64,000 nucleotides of DNA from Prochlorococcus marinus XMU1410 (GCF_017696085.1 NZ_JAAORH010000001.1:434001-498000); one strand, 5' to 3'; counted from the first letter of the stretch, positions 47,345-59,900 are shown. The notes: generated from the sequence alone by a model not told the origin. Program-made: numbers and translations.

Positions 47345-48385
47345 ATGTTTGGGTTAATAGGCCACTCAACAAGTTTTGAAGATGCAAAAAGAAAAGCTTC
47401 GATGCTAGGCTTTGATCATATTGCTGATGGTGACTTGGATGTTTGGTGTACTGCTCCTCCTCAGCTTGTTGAAAATGTTGAAGTTAAGAGTGCAACTGGA
47501 ATATCTATTGAAGGTTCTTATATAGATTCGTGCTTTGTTCCTGAAATGCTTTCTAGGTTTAAAACCGCTAGGCGAAAAGTACTAAATGCTATGGAACTAG
47601 CTCAGAAAAAGGGAATAAATATTACCGCTTTAGGAGGATTTACTTCTATTATTTTTGAGAATTTTAATCTTCTACAGCATAAACAAATTAGAAATACTTC
47701 ATTAGAGTGGGAAAGGTTTACTACTGGGAATACTCATACCGCCTGGGTTATTTGTAAGCAACTAGAAATAAATGCTCCTCGCATTGGGATAGACCTTAAA
47801 AAAGCAACTGTTGCTGTAATTGGTGCTACAGGTGATATTGGTAGCGCTGTTTGTAGGTGGCTTATCAATAAAACTGGGATTTCAGAAATTCTTATGGTAG
47901 CAAGACAACAAGAACCTTTAGCGCTGTTACAAAAAGAATTAGATGGTGGCACCATAACAAGTTTGGATGAGGCATTGCCTCAGGCGGACATTGTTGTGTG
48001 GGTTGCAAGTATGCCTAAAACTATTGAAATTGATACTGACAACTTAAAAAAACCATGTTTAATGATTGATGGTGGATACCCCAAAAATCTTGATGAGAAA
48101 TTTCAGGGTGAAAATATTTATGTTTTAAAAGGAGGTATAGTAGAGTTTTTCAATGATATTGGTTGGAATATGATGGAACTTGCGGAAATGCAAAACCCTC
48201 AGCGAGAGATGTTTGCTTGCTTCGCAGAAGCTATGATTTTAGAATTTGAAAAGTGTCATACAAACTTTAGTTGGGGAAGAAATAACATTTCCCTTGAAAA
48301 GATGGAATTTATTGGAGCAGCTTCTTTAAAGCATGGTTTTTCCGCCATTGGACTCGATAAGCAGCCTAAAGTATTAACTGTCTAA
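47345..48385 (+). CDS. aar: Long-chain acyl-ACP reductase
   Basis: Reduces acyl-ACP to fatty aldehyde using NADPH, upstream of ADO. The 346-residue protein begins [18 protein letters not shown], has the NADPH-binding Rossmann motif [18 protein letters not shown] near 157-172, and [11 protein letters not shown] near 97. The C-terminus ([14 protein letters not shown]) is typical. The pair ado-aar is the signature of cyanobacterial hydrocarbon synthesis and is next to accA, the first step of fatty acid supply. A TATAGA at 47320 is a possible -10. Confidence 0.96.
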   Translation: MFGLIGHSTSFEDAKRKASMLGFDHIADGDLDVWCTAPPQLVENVEVKSATGISIEGSYIDSCFVPEMLSRFKTARRKVLNAMELAQKKGINITALGGFTSIIFENFNLLQHKQIRNTSLEWERFTTGNTHTAWVICKQLEINAPRIGIDLKKATVAVIGATGDIGSAVCRWLINKTGISEILMVARQQEPLALLQKELDGGTITSLDEALPQADIVVWVASMPKTIEIDTDNLKKPCLMIDGGYPKNLDEKFQGENIYVLKGGIVEFFNDIGWNMMELAEMQNPQREMFACFAEAMILEFEKCHTNFSWGRNNISLEKMEFIGAASLKHGFSAIGLDKQPKVLTV

Positions 48386-48388
48386 ATC

Positions 48389-49396
48389 ATGGCTAAACGT
48401 TACCTTCTTGATTTTGAAAAGCCTCTTGTTGAACTTGAGAAGCAAATTGAGCAAATTAAAGAATTAGCTCGAGATTCAGAGGTAGATGTTAGTCAACAGC
48501 TTCTACAGCTTGAAACCTTAGCTGCTAGAAGAAGAGAAGAAATATTTAAATCTCTCACCCCTGCTCAAAAGATACAGGTAGCTAGACATCCTCAAAGACC
48601 AAGTACTTTGGACTTTGTTCAAATGTTTTGTGATGACTGGATCGAATTACATGGAGACAGAAATGGTGGCGATGATATGGCATTAATTGGGGGGATAGGT
48701 TCGATAAATAATAGACCAGTGTTGATTTTAGGGCATCAAAAAGGAAGGGATACAAAAGAAAATGTAGTAAGAAACTTTGGGATGGCAAAACCAGGAGGTT
48801 ACAGAAAAGCTCTTAGATTAATGCAGCATGCAAATAGATTCGCTTTGCCAATTCTTACATTTATTGATACTCCTGGAGCTTATGCTGGTTTAAAAGCTGA
48901 AGAACAAGGTCAAGGAGAAGCAATTGCAAGAAACCTTCGAGAGATGTTTGGATTGAAAGTTCCAATTGTTGCTACTGTCATTGGAGAAGGAGGTTCAGGA
49001 GGCGCACTTGGAATAGGTGTCGCCGATAGGTTACTAATGTTTGAACACAGTGTTTACACCGTTGCTAGTCCAGAAGCATGTGCATCAATTTTGTGGAGAG
49101 ATGCTGCTAAGGCACCAGAAGCGGCATCAGCACTTAAAATTACAGGCAAAGATTTACTGAAATTAGGTATTATAGATGAGGTTTTACCAGAACCTTCTGG
49201 TGGGAATAATTGGGCTCCTTTAGATGCTGGTAACACACTAAAAGAGGCTATTGAGAAACACCTGAATGCTCTACTGCAAATGCCTGAAGACCAATTAATT
49301 GAGGAAAGATACAAAAAGTTCAGGGTTTTAGGTAAATTTATCGAAGCAAATAATATTGAAGAGATTTATAGTGAAATCCCCCAAAAAACTGAATAA
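48389..49396 (+). CDS. accA: Acetyl-CoA carboxylase carboxyltransferase subunit alpha
   Basis: Part of the carboxyltransferase that makes malonyl-CoA for fatty acid synthesis. The 335-residue protein has the N-terminal [34 protein letters not shown] near 67, [20 protein letters not shown] near 152 and [20 protein letters not shown] near 193, all family hallmarks. Start ATG at 48389, three bases after aar, so the alkane and fatty acid genes are coupled. The start of the SDR gene may overlap its 3' end. Confidence 0.97.
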   Translation: MAKRYLLDFEKPLVELEKQIEQIKELARDSEVDVSQQLLQLETLAARRREEIFKSLTPAQKIQVARHPQRPSTLDFVQMFCDDWIELHGDRNGGDDMALIGGIGSINNRPVLILGHQKGRDTKENVVRNFGMAKPGGYRKALRLMQHANRFALPILTFIDTPGAYAGLKAEEQGQGEAIARNLREMFGLKVPIVATVIGEGGSGGALGIGVADRLLMFEHSVYTVASPEACASILWRDAAKAPEAASALKITGKDLLKLGIIDEVLPEPSGGNNWAPLDAGNTLKEAIEKHLNALLQMPEDQLIEERYKKFRVLGKFIEANNIEEIYSEIPQKTE

Positions 49397-50105
49397 CTTG
49401 AAACTAGCTTTTATAACGGGTGCTACGAAAGGTATTGGTAGATCTACCGCAATTACTTTTGCCAATGCTGGCTGGGATTTAATTTTACTCTCCAGGAATA
49501 TGGATTTAATGGAGAAACTAAAGAGCGAACTGTTGACCACTAAATCAAAAATTAACCTAGTAAATTGTGATTTATCTAATTCCCTAGAAATAGAGCAGTG
49601 TGTTAAAGAGGCAATTGAGAAATATGGATGCCCTTCAGTATTGATAAATAATGCAGGTTGCGCATTTAATAGCCCTTTAGTCGAAATGGAATTAGATCAA
49701 TGGGAACAAACTATTCAAATAAACCTGACAAGTGTTTTTCAAATTTGTAGTTCAATAATTCCTCAAATGAGAAAAAATGGTGGTTTAGTTATTAATGTTA
49801 GTAGTCATGCCTCTTATAATGCATTCCCACAATGGGGAGCTTATTGTGTTTCAAAATCTGCATTAGCTATGTTTACTAAATGCTTGAGGGAGGAGGAGAG
49901 ATCTAATTCAATAAGAGCTTGTACAATAACTCTGGGCTCAGTTAATACTCCTCTTTGGGACTCCGAATCAATTAATTCTGATTTTGATAGAACTTCTATG
50001 CTCTCATCAAAAGAGGTATCAGAAACTATTCTCTACATGGCTAGTAAACCTCAATCACAGTTGATCGAAGACTTGACTTTGATGCCTTCTGGCGGAGCAT
50101 TTTAA
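49371..50105 (+). CDS. Short-chain dehydrogenase/reductase
   Basis: A classical SDR with the nucleotide site [21 protein letters not shown], the NNAG motif near residue 88, and the catalytic Ser-Tyr-Lys in INVSSHAS and [12 protein letters not shown]. The start is uncertain: TTG at 49356 or GTG at 49371 would overlap the accA end, while TTG at 49398 ([12 protein letters not shown]) lies two bases after the accA stop and gives the shortest reasonable protein. The family is wide (ketoacyl reductases, aldehyde dehydrogenases), so the substrate cannot be named, but the location beside aar and accA is suggestive of fatty acyl chemistry. Confidence 0.88.
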   Translation: MKSPKKLNNLKLAFITGATKGIGRSTAITFANAGWDLILLSRNMDLMEKLKSELLTTKSKINLVNCDLSNSLEIEQCVKEAIEKYGCPSVLINNAGCAFNSPLVEMELDQWEQTIQINLTSVFQICSSIIPQMRKNGGLVINVSSHASYNAFPQWGAYCVSKSALAMFTKCLREEERSNSIRACTITLGSVNTPLWDSESINSDFDRTSMLSSKEVSETILYMASKPQSQLIEDLTLMPSGGAF

Positions 50106-50185
50106 AAAATTTGTTTATCTGATTAATCTTAAAACAGTGATTTTTTTTAGTACTATTTAGAACCCGATTGAACAAGAGAATGTGA

Positions 50186-50191
50186 TATAGT
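50186..50191 (+). promoter_or_regulatory. Possible -10 element of the folE promoter
   Basis: The sequence TGTGATATAGT contains a TATAGT hexamer at 50186-50191 about 70 bases before the folE ATG, in a 154-base gap. It would give a leader of roughly 60 bases. No -35 box is clear. Confidence 0.3.
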
Positions 50192-50259
50192 ATATGAGCA
50201 ATTAAGCTTTAGGAAGATACAGTTAATTAAGTTGCATACAATTTTCTGTTTAGAATTTT

Positions 50260-51000
50260 ATGACCTCTACATTACCCAACGATAATATTAGAAACTTTGA
50301 CGACCAGATTACTAATAAATTAATTTCTGAAATTATAAGAGACAGAATTAAGAATTCTGGTACAAGATTTAGTGCGAACGATAATATTTCTGATTTTATA
50401 AATCCTGGTGAATTAGAAATTTTAGAAAAAGAAGTAGCCTCAAGAGTTAAAGATCTACTAAAGTCCCTCGTAATTGATGTTGAGAATGATCATAATACTC
50501 AAGAAACTGCTGAGAGAGTTTCAAAAATGTATCTAAACGAAGTTTTTAAAGGCAGGTATCATGAACAACCTAAAGTTACAAGTTTTCCTAATGACAAGAA
50601 TCTTGATGAAATTTATACAGTTGGTCCAATTTCGGTCAGATCTGCATGTTCACATCACTTAGTACCAATTCTTGGAGAGTGTTGGATAGGTATTAAACCT
50701 GGAAATAAAGTCATAGGACTTTCAAAATTTGCGAGAGTTGCTGATTGGGTTTTTTCAAGACCTCATATTCAGGAAGAAGCTGTAATGATTCTTGCAGATG
50801 AAATTGAAAAACTTTGCGAACCTAAAGGTTTAGGCATTATTGTGAAGGCCCAACATTATTGTATGAAGTGGAGGGGAGTCAAAGAACCAAATACAAGCAT
50901 GATTAATTCTGTTGTGAGAGGCGATTTTAGACACGATTTAAGTTTAAAACAAGAATTTTTTGAACTTGTAAAACAGCAGTCCGCTACTAATAATTACTAA
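50260..51000 (+). CDS. folE: GTP cyclohydrolase I
   Basis: First step of folate and pterin synthesis. The 246-residue enzyme has an N-terminal extension of about 60 residues, the zinc and active-site motif SACSHHLVPILGECWIGI near 127-144, and the KAQHYCMKWRGVKEPNTSM motif near 205-225. It overlaps the convergent trpF gene by four bases at the stop codons. Start ATG at 50260. It is the likely pterin source for the PCD-like protein elsewhere in the window. Confidence 0.96.
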   Translation: MTSTLPNDNIRNFDDQITNKLISEIIRDRIKNSGTRFSANDNISDFINPGELEILEKEVASRVKDLLKSLVIDVENDHNTQETAERVSKMYLNEVFKGRYHEQPKVTSFPNDKNLDEIYTVGPISVRSACSHHLVPILGECWIGIKPGNKVIGLSKFARVADWVFSRPHIQEEAVMILADEIEKLCEPKGLGIIVKAQHYCMKWRGVKEPNTSMINSVVRGDFRHDLSLKQEFFELVKQQSATNNY

Positions 51001-51668
51001 AACCTTTTTAACAACTTAAAAAGATCCTCTGTTTTTTTTATATCTTTTAAACCTGGAGATATTTCAATACTACTTGAAATATCTAGGCCATCTGGTTTGA
51101 AGTTAGTAAGTATTTCATCAATCCATTCAATTGATATTCCACCTGCCAACAACCATGGTTTGCTAAATTGCAAATTCTTTAAATAAATAGAATTTATTTT
51201 TTTCCCTGAACCTCCATAAGTTTCTTTATTCCAAGAATCAAGTAGTATCGCATCTATAAAATCTTCAAAAGGTTTTATTTTATCTATGTCCTTTTCCGTT
51301 TTTATTCTGAAAGCCTTCCATAGGCCAATATAGGGAATTTTTTTCCTTATTTCTTTGCAATAATCAATATCTTCATCTCCATGTAATTGAATGATAGTTT
51401 CACTTGGGTTGCCTAAGAAGTTTTTGATAATTAAATCTATAGGACAATTTTGCACGACAGTTACTCTATCGATTTTTGGATAAAAGCTTTCTAGGGTTTT
51501 AAATATTTTTTTCTTAATTTCAGCTGATACATACCTTGGCGACTCTTCAACCGAAATAATGCCAATAGCATTCGCTCCTAATTTAGCGACTTGAAGAGCT
51601 TGTTCTTCAGAAGTTAGTCCACAAATTTTAACTAAAGGATTAGTCTTGGGCATATCATTATCCTGCAT
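50997..51668 (-). CDS. trpF: Phosphoribosylanthranilate isomerase
   Basis: Third step of tryptophan synthesis. The 223-residue TIM-barrel protein shows LVKICGLTSEEQAL near the N-terminus, IIQLHGDEDIDYCKEI near 93, AILLDSWNKETYGGSGKKI near 140 and LAGGISIEWIDE near 172. An N-terminal MQDNDMPKTN extension precedes the conserved KICGLT, and an internal ATG (MPKTNPLVKICG, six codons in) is the alternative start. Slightly longer than E. coli TrpF domain. Confidence 0.95.
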   Translation of the reverse strand: MQDNDMPKTNPLVKICGLTSEEQALQVAKLGANAIGIISVEESPRYVSAEIKKKIFKTLESFYPKIDRVTVVQNCPIDLIIKNFLGNPSETIIQLHGDEDIDYCKEIRKKIPYIGLWKAFRIKTEKDIDKIKPFEDFIDAILLDSWNKETYGGSGKKINSIYLKNLQFSKPWLLAGGISIEWIDEILTNFKPDGLDISSSIEISPGLKDIKKTEDLFKLLKRF

Positions 51669-51708
51669 GTAAGATTAATATTATTGCTAAATATAGCGGA
51701 GATTATTT

Positions 51709-52932
51709 TTGAGAAGTTGGCAAATTTTTAAAATATGGGGAATTCCCTTTAAAGTTCATCCCTATTGGTTTGTTATTCTCTTTTTATTCTCATGGAGTAT
51801 AAGTAATCAGGTCAATTTATCTTCTGGCGATGTCTACAATAATAAAGAAGCTTGGATTATAGGTTTTTTAACTTCTTTTTTCTTATTATCTTCAATTATT
51901 TTCCATGAGGTTTTTCATACTTTTGTTTCACTTAATCAGGGTGTAAAAATAAAAAAAATTACTTTTTATTTTTTAGGAGCAATTTTACAAATAGATAAGT
52001 ATTGTCAAACTGCTTTAGGTAATATAAAAATTGCAATTGTAAGACCTCTTTTATGTTTCGCTACAGCATCTATCTTACTTTTAATTAGTAATAACAGTGC
52101 ATCTCAGGAACAAATAGCAGTTAATGTGATTTCAAGAGTAGGTATATTTAATTTATTCTTAGGCTTCTTAAATTTGATTCCAATTGGTTCTTTAGATGGA
52201 GGGAATTTATTAAAAAGTATTATTTGGCATTTCTCAGGGAGTAAAAATAAAGGAAGAAATTTCCTCAATAAAGTAAATCTATTATTATCTTTTTTTGTTT
52301 TATTTTTTGGGGTAATTTGTTTATTTAGATTTAACTTTTACTTTGGTTTTATTGTTTCTTTTTTGGGCTTGTTTGGAATTAATTCTTCAAAATCTGAAAG
52401 TCAATTTTTTAAAATTGAAAACATACTTAAATTTAGTAAAATTTCTGAAATCAAATTAAAACCTTTGAGGAAAATTGAATACGATTCAAATTTCTCGGAA
52501 TTTAATAAGTTAATAAAAAGTAAGAAGGATGCATCGGATAAATATTTTTTTATTACGAATAATGGTAGGTGGACCGGTTTTGTTGATGGGAATATTTTAA
52601 AAAATGTTTCCTTAAAAAAATGGGAACAGAACTTTATTGGAGATTTTAAGAAACCAATCGATAGTTTTGAAAGTGTATCTTATAACGATAAATTATGGAA
52701 AACTATAGAAAGAATTGAAGAAACAAATGAAGGTATTTTATTGGTTCTCAATGCTGCAGATATCCCTTTGGGGATAATTGATAGGTCAAAAATTGGAAAC
52801 TTTGTATTGAACAAATTAGGTTTTAATTTGCCTTCAGATATTGTTAACAAATTAAACTTTAAAAATCATTATCCCTTAGGAATTGAATTGCCGAGAATAA
52901 TTAATTCAATGAAGCAGAAAGGAGATCTTTAA
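51709..52932 (+). CDS. Site-2-type intramembrane metalloprotease (M50)
   Basis: A 407-residue membrane protease. The zinc-binding HEVFHTFVSL (HExxH) lies in the second or third membrane helix near residue 66, and the third ligand is in PIGSLDGGNLLKS near 163. The C-terminal 150 residues are soluble and carry a regulatory region with CBS-like pieces (VSYNDKLWKTIERIEETNEGILLVLN). This matches the site-2 protease class with C-terminal CBS domains, which release membrane-bound regulators. The starts is TTG at 51709, divergent from trpF. Confidence 0.88.
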   Translation: MRSWQIFKIWGIPFKVHPYWFVILFLFSWSISNQVNLSSGDVYNNKEAWIIGFLTSFFLLSSIIFHEVFHTFVSLNQGVKIKKITFYFLGAILQIDKYCQTALGNIKIAIVRPLLCFATASILLLISNNSASQEQIAVNVISRVGIFNLFLGFLNLIPIGSLDGGNLLKSIIWHFSGSKNKGRNFLNKVNLLLSFFVLFFGVICLFRFNFYFGFIVSFLGLFGINSSKSESQFFKIENILKFSKISEIKLKPLRKIEYDSNFSEFNKLIKSKKDASDKYFFITNNGRWTGFVDGNILKNVSLKKWEQNFIGDFKKPIDSFESVSYNDKLWKTIERIEETNEGILLVLNAADIPLGIIDRSKIGNFVLNKLGFNLPSDIVNKLNFKNHYPLGIELPRIINSMKQKGDL

Positions 52933-52954
52933 TAATTCTTGTCATTAAAATTTT

Positions 52955-53683
52955 CTATTTTTTATTATCTATGGCAATATTTTTGAAATTTATATTTGAT
53001 TTATTTTTCACGAATGAATTTCTCAAATGTTTAACTATTTCATCATTTGTTAGTTTTAAATTTACTTTTGGTGGAGCTTCTTCTTTGAATAATTTGAACC
53101 ACAAATCTCTTGAAGGATTTGTTTGAATTTCTCCATGTTGAAGGAATGCGCCTTTTTTACGAAATTGAGCACTACCTATTCTCTTAACCCCATCCTGATC
53201 AACTAAATCGGAAATGAATGAAGTCCCAAAACAATTTGTTTTAATGTTTGATTTTCGTGAATTACCATATTGTAAGTTTAGACCTAATTCTCTAAAACTT
53301 TTAATTAACCAATTATTAACCATTTCATAACTTAAGAACTTATAGTAAGTCTTTTTAAATGTTAATGCATATGTTATGCCTCCTGAATGCAGAACAGCAC
53401 CTCCTCCGGAGGGACGTCTAACAATATTAATTTCCCCATTTGATAATAAATTTTTCCAATGAAGAGGAATTTCCTTTTGGTGATAGCCAATTGAAAGCCA
53501 ATCCCCAGTCCAATAGTAGAACCTCAATGTGAGAATTATTTCAGGATTCGAAATTGTCTGATCTAAAGAATTTAAATCTAAAGCCATTTGATCAAATCCA
53601 GGTAAATTATTTGTTGAAAAAATTAAAGCCTGATTTTCAATTCCCAAAATTAACTTGGTAGGTTTATTTATGATAATTTTCAA
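52955..53683 (-). CDS. lplA: Lipoate-protein ligase A family protein
   Basis: A 242-residue biotin/lipoate ligase-fold protein with [15 protein letters not shown] near 52, [20 protein letters not shown] near 85 (the lipoyl-AMP binding loop) and [15 protein letters not shown] near 146, followed by [20 protein letters not shown]. It activates or transfers lipoate or octanoate to dehydrogenase subunits. Distinction from an octanoyl transferase (LipM type) is not certain. Start ATG at 53683. Convergent with the M50 gene. Confidence 0.88.
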   Translation of the reverse strand: MKIIINKPTKLILGIENQALIFSTNNLPGFDQMALDLNSLDQTISNPEIILTLRFYYWTGDWLSIGYHQKEIPLHWKNLLSNGEINIVRRPSGGGAVLHSGGITYALTFKKTYYKFLSYEMVNNWLIKSFRELGLNLQYGNSRKSNIKTNCFGTSFISDLVDQDGVKRIGSAQFRKKGAFLQHGEIQTNPSRDLWFKLFKEEAPPKVNLKLTNDEIVKHLRNSFVKNKSNINFKNIAIDNKK

Positions 53684-53784
53684 TAAATTTTTTCTTTCAA
53701 TTTGTTAATTACGTAACATCATTTTGTAATAGTGTTTCAAATCTTCTCTTTTCGGTGGAGAATATAGGAAATAATTTTTTTACC

Positions 53785-53889
53785 ATGGAGCCAACTCAAA
53801 CAATAAACCTTATTGCATTAAGTCTCATAGTTGTTATGCATGCAGGAGTTTTAGCATTAAGACTAGGAATTAGTTTAGGTAGAAACTAA
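53785..53889 (+). CDS. psaM: Photosystem I reaction centre subunit XII
   Basis: A 34-residue single-span protein, from ATG at 53785 to TAA at 53887-53889: [19 protein letters not shown], then [15 protein letters not shown]. The sequence is unmistakable as PsaM, a small subunit near the PSI trimer interface. A purine-rich stretch (GGAGAATATAGG at about 53757-53768) precedes it. It is too short for many gene callers and easily missed. It lies between lplA (divergent) and a small membrane gene. Confidence 0.95.
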   Translation: MEPTQTINLIALSLIVVMHAGVLALRLGISLGRN

Positions 53890-53934
53890 AGTCTATTAGG
53901 AAATTTAAAATTTGTAAGGTAATAATAAAGTAAG

Positions 53935-53954
53935 ACTGAATTTATTTATTCAGT
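53935..53954. other. Hairpin downstream of psaM
   Basis: ACTGAAT at 53935-53941 and ATTCAGT at 53948-53954 are perfect complements with a six-base loop. It follows psaM by 45 bases and precedes a membrane-protein gene by 20. No T-run follows on the plus strand, so it is more likely an mRNA 3' stabilising or processing element than a terminator. Confidence 0.4.
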
Positions 53955-53974
53955 AAAAATATCAAGAACTTAAT

Positions 53975-54322
53975 TTGTCAAAATCTTTTTATAAGAATAG
54001 TATTTCTCACAAAAAATATTTAGGGTCTGTTTTTATAAAAAGACAACAGAAAGAGGATAATTTTGTCTCTTTGATTTTTTTAATTATAAAAATTAGCTTT
54101 TCCCTTTTAGCAATAATAAGCCTAATTAAGCTTGGCTATAGCTCCAAAGTAAGGTTAACCAGATTAAAGGAAATTGAAGACTCATTTTCATACGAAAAAT
54201 ATAGATTTAATGTTTTAACAAATAAGTTTGATAATTTATTCTCTTCTGAAGGTGAGCAAAGATTTATGAAGGATCAGGATCAAATAATTTCTAGGGACAT
54301 TATCAGAGTAATATGGCGTTGA
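53975..54322 (+). CDS. Small membrane-anchored hypothetical protein
   Basis: A 115-residue protein starting with TTG at 53975 (MSKSFYKNSISHKKY). A basic N-terminus leads to one hydrophobic helix (LIFLIIKISFSLLAIISLI, about 33-52), then a polar C-terminal domain with LTRLKEIEDSFSYEKYRFNVL that may form a coiled coil. I do not recognise a family; its position just upstream of por hints at a thylakoid role, which is inference. Confidence 0.6.
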   Translation: MSKSFYKNSISHKKYLGSVFIKRQQKEDNFVSLIFLIIKISFSLLAIISLIKLGYSSKVRLTRLKEIEDSFSYEKYRFNVLTNKFDNLFSSEGEQRFMKDQDQIISRDIIRVIWR

Positions 54323-54375
54323 TAAGGATGATCTTGAATCATTCTACTTTTCATTTTTTAATTAACTTTTTTCTA

Positions 54376-55380
54376 GTGAGTAAGAACATTAAGGGTTTAG
54401 TCCTAATAACAGGAACAACTTCGGGAGTTGGATTAAATACTCTAAAACCTCTATTAAGATTTGGATGGGAGGTTATAGCAGTTAATCGATCGAACAAAAG
54501 AGCTATAAAAATAGCTGAAGAATTCTTGACAAAAGAGGAAGTTAAAAATGTTCACTTTATAGAAATAGATCTTTCTAACTTGGATGATGTGAGAAAAGGT
54601 TGCGATGAAATATTAGAAAGATTTAAGAAGCCAATAAATTCTCTTATTTGTAATGCAGCAGTTTATAAACCGAGACTAAAGAGACCTGAAAGGTCTGCTC
54701 AGGGGTTTGAAAACTCTATGGCAGTAAATCATTTTGGGCATTTTCTTATGATAAACCTACTTATGGAAAATATTTTATCTTCTGAAAGAGAAATTGTTTT
54801 ATATGGCAAATCAACTGTATTCAAGCCAAGAATTACAGTATTAGGGACTGTTACGGCTAATTATTCAGAACTTGGAGGAAGGATCCCCATCCCTGCCCCA
54901 GCTGATTTGGGAGATTTATCTGGATTCAAAAATGGTTTTTTATCTCCAATAAGTATGGCGAATGGAAAGAAATTTAAACCTGGTAAGGCTTATAAGGATA
55001 GTAAACTTTGCAATATGGTGACCGTTCAGGAATTATCAAAAAGATATCCAGTAGAGAAGATTATTGTAAATTCTCTATATCCTGGATGTGTTGCTGAGAC
55101 AAAACTTTTTAGAGATACACCTTGGTTATTTAGATTCCTTTTCCCGATATTTCAAAAATTCATAACAAAAGGATATGTGTCACAAAGATTGGCAGGAGAG
55201 AGGGTCGCTCAAGTGGCAACTTATAAAGAATTTGCTAAACCAGCAGTACATTGGAGTTGGGGAAATCGTCAAAAAACTGGCAGAAAAGCTTTTTCTCAAA
55301 AGTTGTCAAAAAGAATAATTGATACGAAGACCTCTCAGCAAACTTATGATTTAACAAGCCAATTGGTTGGATTAGATTAA
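54376..55380 (+). CDS. por: Light-dependent protochlorophyllide oxidoreductase
   Basis: Uses light and NADPH to reduce protochlorophyllide to chlorophyllide. I place the start at GTG 54376 (MSKNIKGLVLITGTTSG), giving 334 residues; an ATG at 54313 adds a 21-residue tail overlapping the previous gene and not typical of cyanobacterial Por. Motifs are the Rossmann GTTSGVGLNTLK, CNAAVYKPRL near 88-97 and the catalytic Tyr-Lys in KAYKDSKLCNM near 212. It is convergent with the chlLBN set, so the light and dark enzymes sit back to back. Confidence 0.96.
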   Translation: MSKNIKGLVLITGTTSGVGLNTLKPLLRFGWEVIAVNRSNKRAIKIAEEFLTKEEVKNVHFIEIDLSNLDDVRKGCDEILERFKKPINSLICNAAVYKPRLKRPERSAQGFENSMAVNHFGHFLMINLLMENILSSEREIVLYGKSTVFKPRITVLGTVTANYSELGGRIPIPAPADLGDLSGFKNGFLSPISMANGKKFKPGKAYKDSKLCNMVTVQELSKRYPVEKIIVNSLYPGCVAETKLFRDTPWLFRFLFPIFQKFITKGYVSQRLAGERVAQVATYKEFAKPAVHWSWGNRQKTGRKAFSQKLSKRIIDTKTSQQTYDLTSQLVGLD

Positions 55381-55386
55381 TTTAGA

Positions 55387-56274
<888 letters not shown>

Positions 56275-56327
56275 TTAAAGCTTAAAAACGCATTATTATT
56301 TATATTCTTGCAGCGTAAATACACATG

Positions 56328-56381
56328 AAATATGTTTCTAAACAAATATGTATTTAATTGTATTAAAAGTGGGAAATATGT
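56328..56381. promoter_or_regulatory. Three AAATATGT motifs in the chlB-chlL gap
   Basis: The octamer AAATATGT occurs at 56328-56335, 56344-56351 and 56374-56381 in the region upstream of chlL. The AT-rich background makes some repetition expected, but three copies in 54 bases in the expected control region are noteworthy as possible operators. Confidence 0.25.
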
Positions 56382-56466
56382 TCTTATAACTGAATTTTTA
56401 GCATAAAATTTATTAAATTATAAGTGAAAATACTCATGACTTAATTATAGTTTATTAGTAAGTAAA

Positions 56467-58038
56467 TTAACTGAAATATGCTTTGGCATCGTAAAGAGTT
56501 TCATCGCTTATCTCTGGAATTCCTCTCGAGATTGCGTATCTTTCAGTATTTGTTTTAACTTTGCCTCTTACAAAAAATGGAACCTTTGTTAATTCAGCTC
56601 TACCAGATTCAGTCCAGATAATTCCTTCTTTACTATTTTTTTCTTTTTTTTCGTCAGACTTTAAAAAGTCCTTTGTTTGCGTAGCAGTATGTCCTAAATG
56701 GCTTTGATGACCATCAACAAACTCAAAGTCATGTTTGAACATATCAATAAGATGCTCTTCTAAGCCCATCATTAGGGGATGCACCCAGTCATCAAAAATC
56801 ACATTTGCTCCTTCCCATCCCATTTGAGGGCTGTATCTTGCAGGAACATCTTGAACATGCATTGGGGTACTAATTACGGAGCATGGAATACCGAGCCTTT
56901 TTGCACTATGCCTTTCCATTTGGGTCCCTAAAACTAGTTCAGGGGCGGCTTTCTTCATAGCATCTTCCACTTCTAGATAATTGTTGGTTATCAGAGCTTC
57001 TACATTTAGATCTTTTGCAGTTGCTCTTACCTGTCTTGCCATTTCCCTACTGTATGTACCAAGACCAACTACTTCAAAACCCAATTCCTCTTTGGCAATT
57101 TTTGCAGCCGCGATTGCATGTGTTCCATCACCAAAAATAAAAACCCTTTTGCCAGTTAAATAATTAGAGTCAACTGATTTTGAGTACCAAGGAAGTTTTG
57201 ACTTGTGTTCTAATTCCTCTTTATTAGTCAAGGGGAGATCCAACTTGTTATGAACTTCATTTATAAATTCAATTGTATTTTTTATTCCAATTGGAATAGT
57301 GTTTGTATATTCCATTCCAAAGTTCCGTTTAAGCCATTCGCATGATGCTTCCGCAATTTCTGGATAAAGACAAATATTTATTTCAGCATCAATTAGTCTT
57401 TCAATATCATCTGGACTAGCACCAAATGGAGCAACTACGTTTGTATCTATTCCTTGCTCTGAAAGTATGCGTTGGATTTCAATTACATCATCTCTGCATC
57501 TAAATCCCAGTAATGAAGGACCCAGTATATTGACTTTTGGTCTGCGACCTAACTCCTTCCACCTTAGAGGACTTATTTTTTCTGAAGAACTTACTTTTTC
57601 TCTCAAAAGAGTTCTTGTTAATTGATAAAAAGTTTCTGAAGCTCCCCAATTTTCTTTCTTGCTGTAGGCAGGTAATTCAAGATTAACAATTGGCATATTA
57701 AACCCCATTCCTTTTGCAAGAGCCCCAGGTTGGTCTTGGATTAATTCTGCCGTACAACTTTCTCCAACTAAAAGAGTTTTGGGTTTAAATCGTTCGACAG
57801 CTTCCTTAATATTTTTCTTCACTAATTCAGCTGTATCGCCTCCAAGGTCTCTAGCTTGGAAAGTTGTATAAGTTACTGGAGGTCTTTGCCCCCTCCTCTC
57901 AATCATTGTAAAAAGAAGATCTGCATATGTATCTCCTTGAGGGGCATGAAGAACATAATGAATATCTTTCATTGAAGAGGCAATTCTCATCGCACCAACA
58001 TGTGGTGGTCCTTCATATGTCCATAGAGTTAATTCCAT
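56467..58038 (-). CDS. chlB: Dark-operative protochlorophyllide reductase subunit B
   Basis: Catalytic β-subunit partner of ChlN in the NB protein. The 523-residue protein has [21 protein letters not shown] at the start, [20 protein letters not shown] near 95-115, a Rossmann-like [20 protein letters not shown] near 300 and a C-terminal helical domain with [21 protein letters not shown] near 475-495, typical of ChlB. Seven bases separate it from chlN upstream. ATG at 58038. Confidence 0.97.
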   Translation of the reverse strand: MELTLWTYEGPPHVGAMRIASSMKDIHYVLHAPQGDTYADLLFTMIERRGQRPPVTYTTFQARDLGGDTAELVKKNIKEAVERFKPKTLLVGESCTAELIQDQPGALAKGMGFNMPIVNLELPAYSKKENWGASETFYQLTRTLLREKVSSSEKISPLRWKELGRRPKVNILGPSLLGFRCRDDVIEIQRILSEQGIDTNVVAPFGASPDDIERLIDAEINICLYPEIAEASCEWLKRNFGMEYTNTIPIGIKNTIEFINEVHNKLDLPLTNKEELEHKSKLPWYSKSVDSNYLTGKRVFIFGDGTHAIAAAKIAKEELGFEVVGLGTYSREMARQVRATAKDLNVEALITNNYLEVEDAMKKAAPELVLGTQMERHSAKRLGIPCSVISTPMHVQDVPARYSPQMGWEGANVIFDDWVHPLMMGLEEHLIDMFKHDFEFVDGHQSHLGHTATQTKDFLKSDEKKEKNSKEGIIWTESGRAELTKVPFFVRGKVKTNTERYAISRGIPEISDETLYDAKAYFS

Positions 58039-58044
58039 AGTCTT

Positions 58045-59343
<1,299 letters not shown>

Positions 59344-59458
59344 TTAATTTAAGAAAGTAATTAATAAGTTCTCTTACAAAATGAACACATTTAAAAAACT
59401 TATATGAATGTTTAAATACTTAAATGGGAATTATGAATAAAAACTTTTGGGGCGTATT

Positions 59459-59827
59459 TTAATTTCTGTAGAAGGAATTTCCTTGACTTATTTTTGAAAG
59501 CTTCCACACATTTCTAGCTATTTTAGTTGCTAATAATCCTGCTCTTTCTAACTTGGATTTCCCGGGCTTTGCCCCAATTAAAGCTGTCACTTCTGAAGTG
59601 GTTAAAGGTGCTCCAGTATTTATAGCTAATTGGGTTAACTCCAATCTATCTCTAAGGTTTTTAAGATTTACTTTTTCAATTTTATCTTCTTCTAACCAAC
59701 TAAAAGATGGGTCTTTCTGAGATAGTTTTTGCATCAAACTAAGGCTAACTAATCCAAGAGTTTGATCAGGAGTTAATTCCTTTTCAGTACCAGAAACTTT
59801 TGGTTCTTTTTTTTGAGAAGTTCCCAT
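59459..59827 (-). CDS. Conserved hypothetical protein beside the chl genes
   Basis: A 122-residue soluble protein with an extended N-terminus (MGTSQKKEPKVSGTEKEL), a helix LTPDQTLGLVSLSLMQKLSQ, and a C-terminal helical part including LRDRLELTQLAINTGAPLTT and EVTALIGAKPGKSKLERAG, which looks like a helix-turn-helix or small all-helical domain. I do not recognise a function. It is upstream of chlN and divergent from csoS1D, a position that seems stable in marine picocyanobacteria only by inference. Confidence 0.65.
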   Translation of the reverse strand: MGTSQKKEPKVSGTEKELTPDQTLGLVSLSLMQKLSQKDPSFSWLEEDKIEKVNLKNLRDRLELTQLAINTGAPLTTSEVTALIGAKPGKSKLERAGLLATKIARNVWKLSKISQGNSFYRN

Positions 59828-59900
59828 AAAAATGCATATCTTTTACTTGAAGTTATCGTTTTGTTGGAAGCATGCAAGTAAATTTAATAGAAAAAATGAA

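Noticed and set aside
54313-54375. ATG at 54313 as the start of por
   Set aside because: It adds 21 hydrophobic residues not typical of cyanobacterial Por and overlaps the preceding gene; GTG at 54376 matches the family better.
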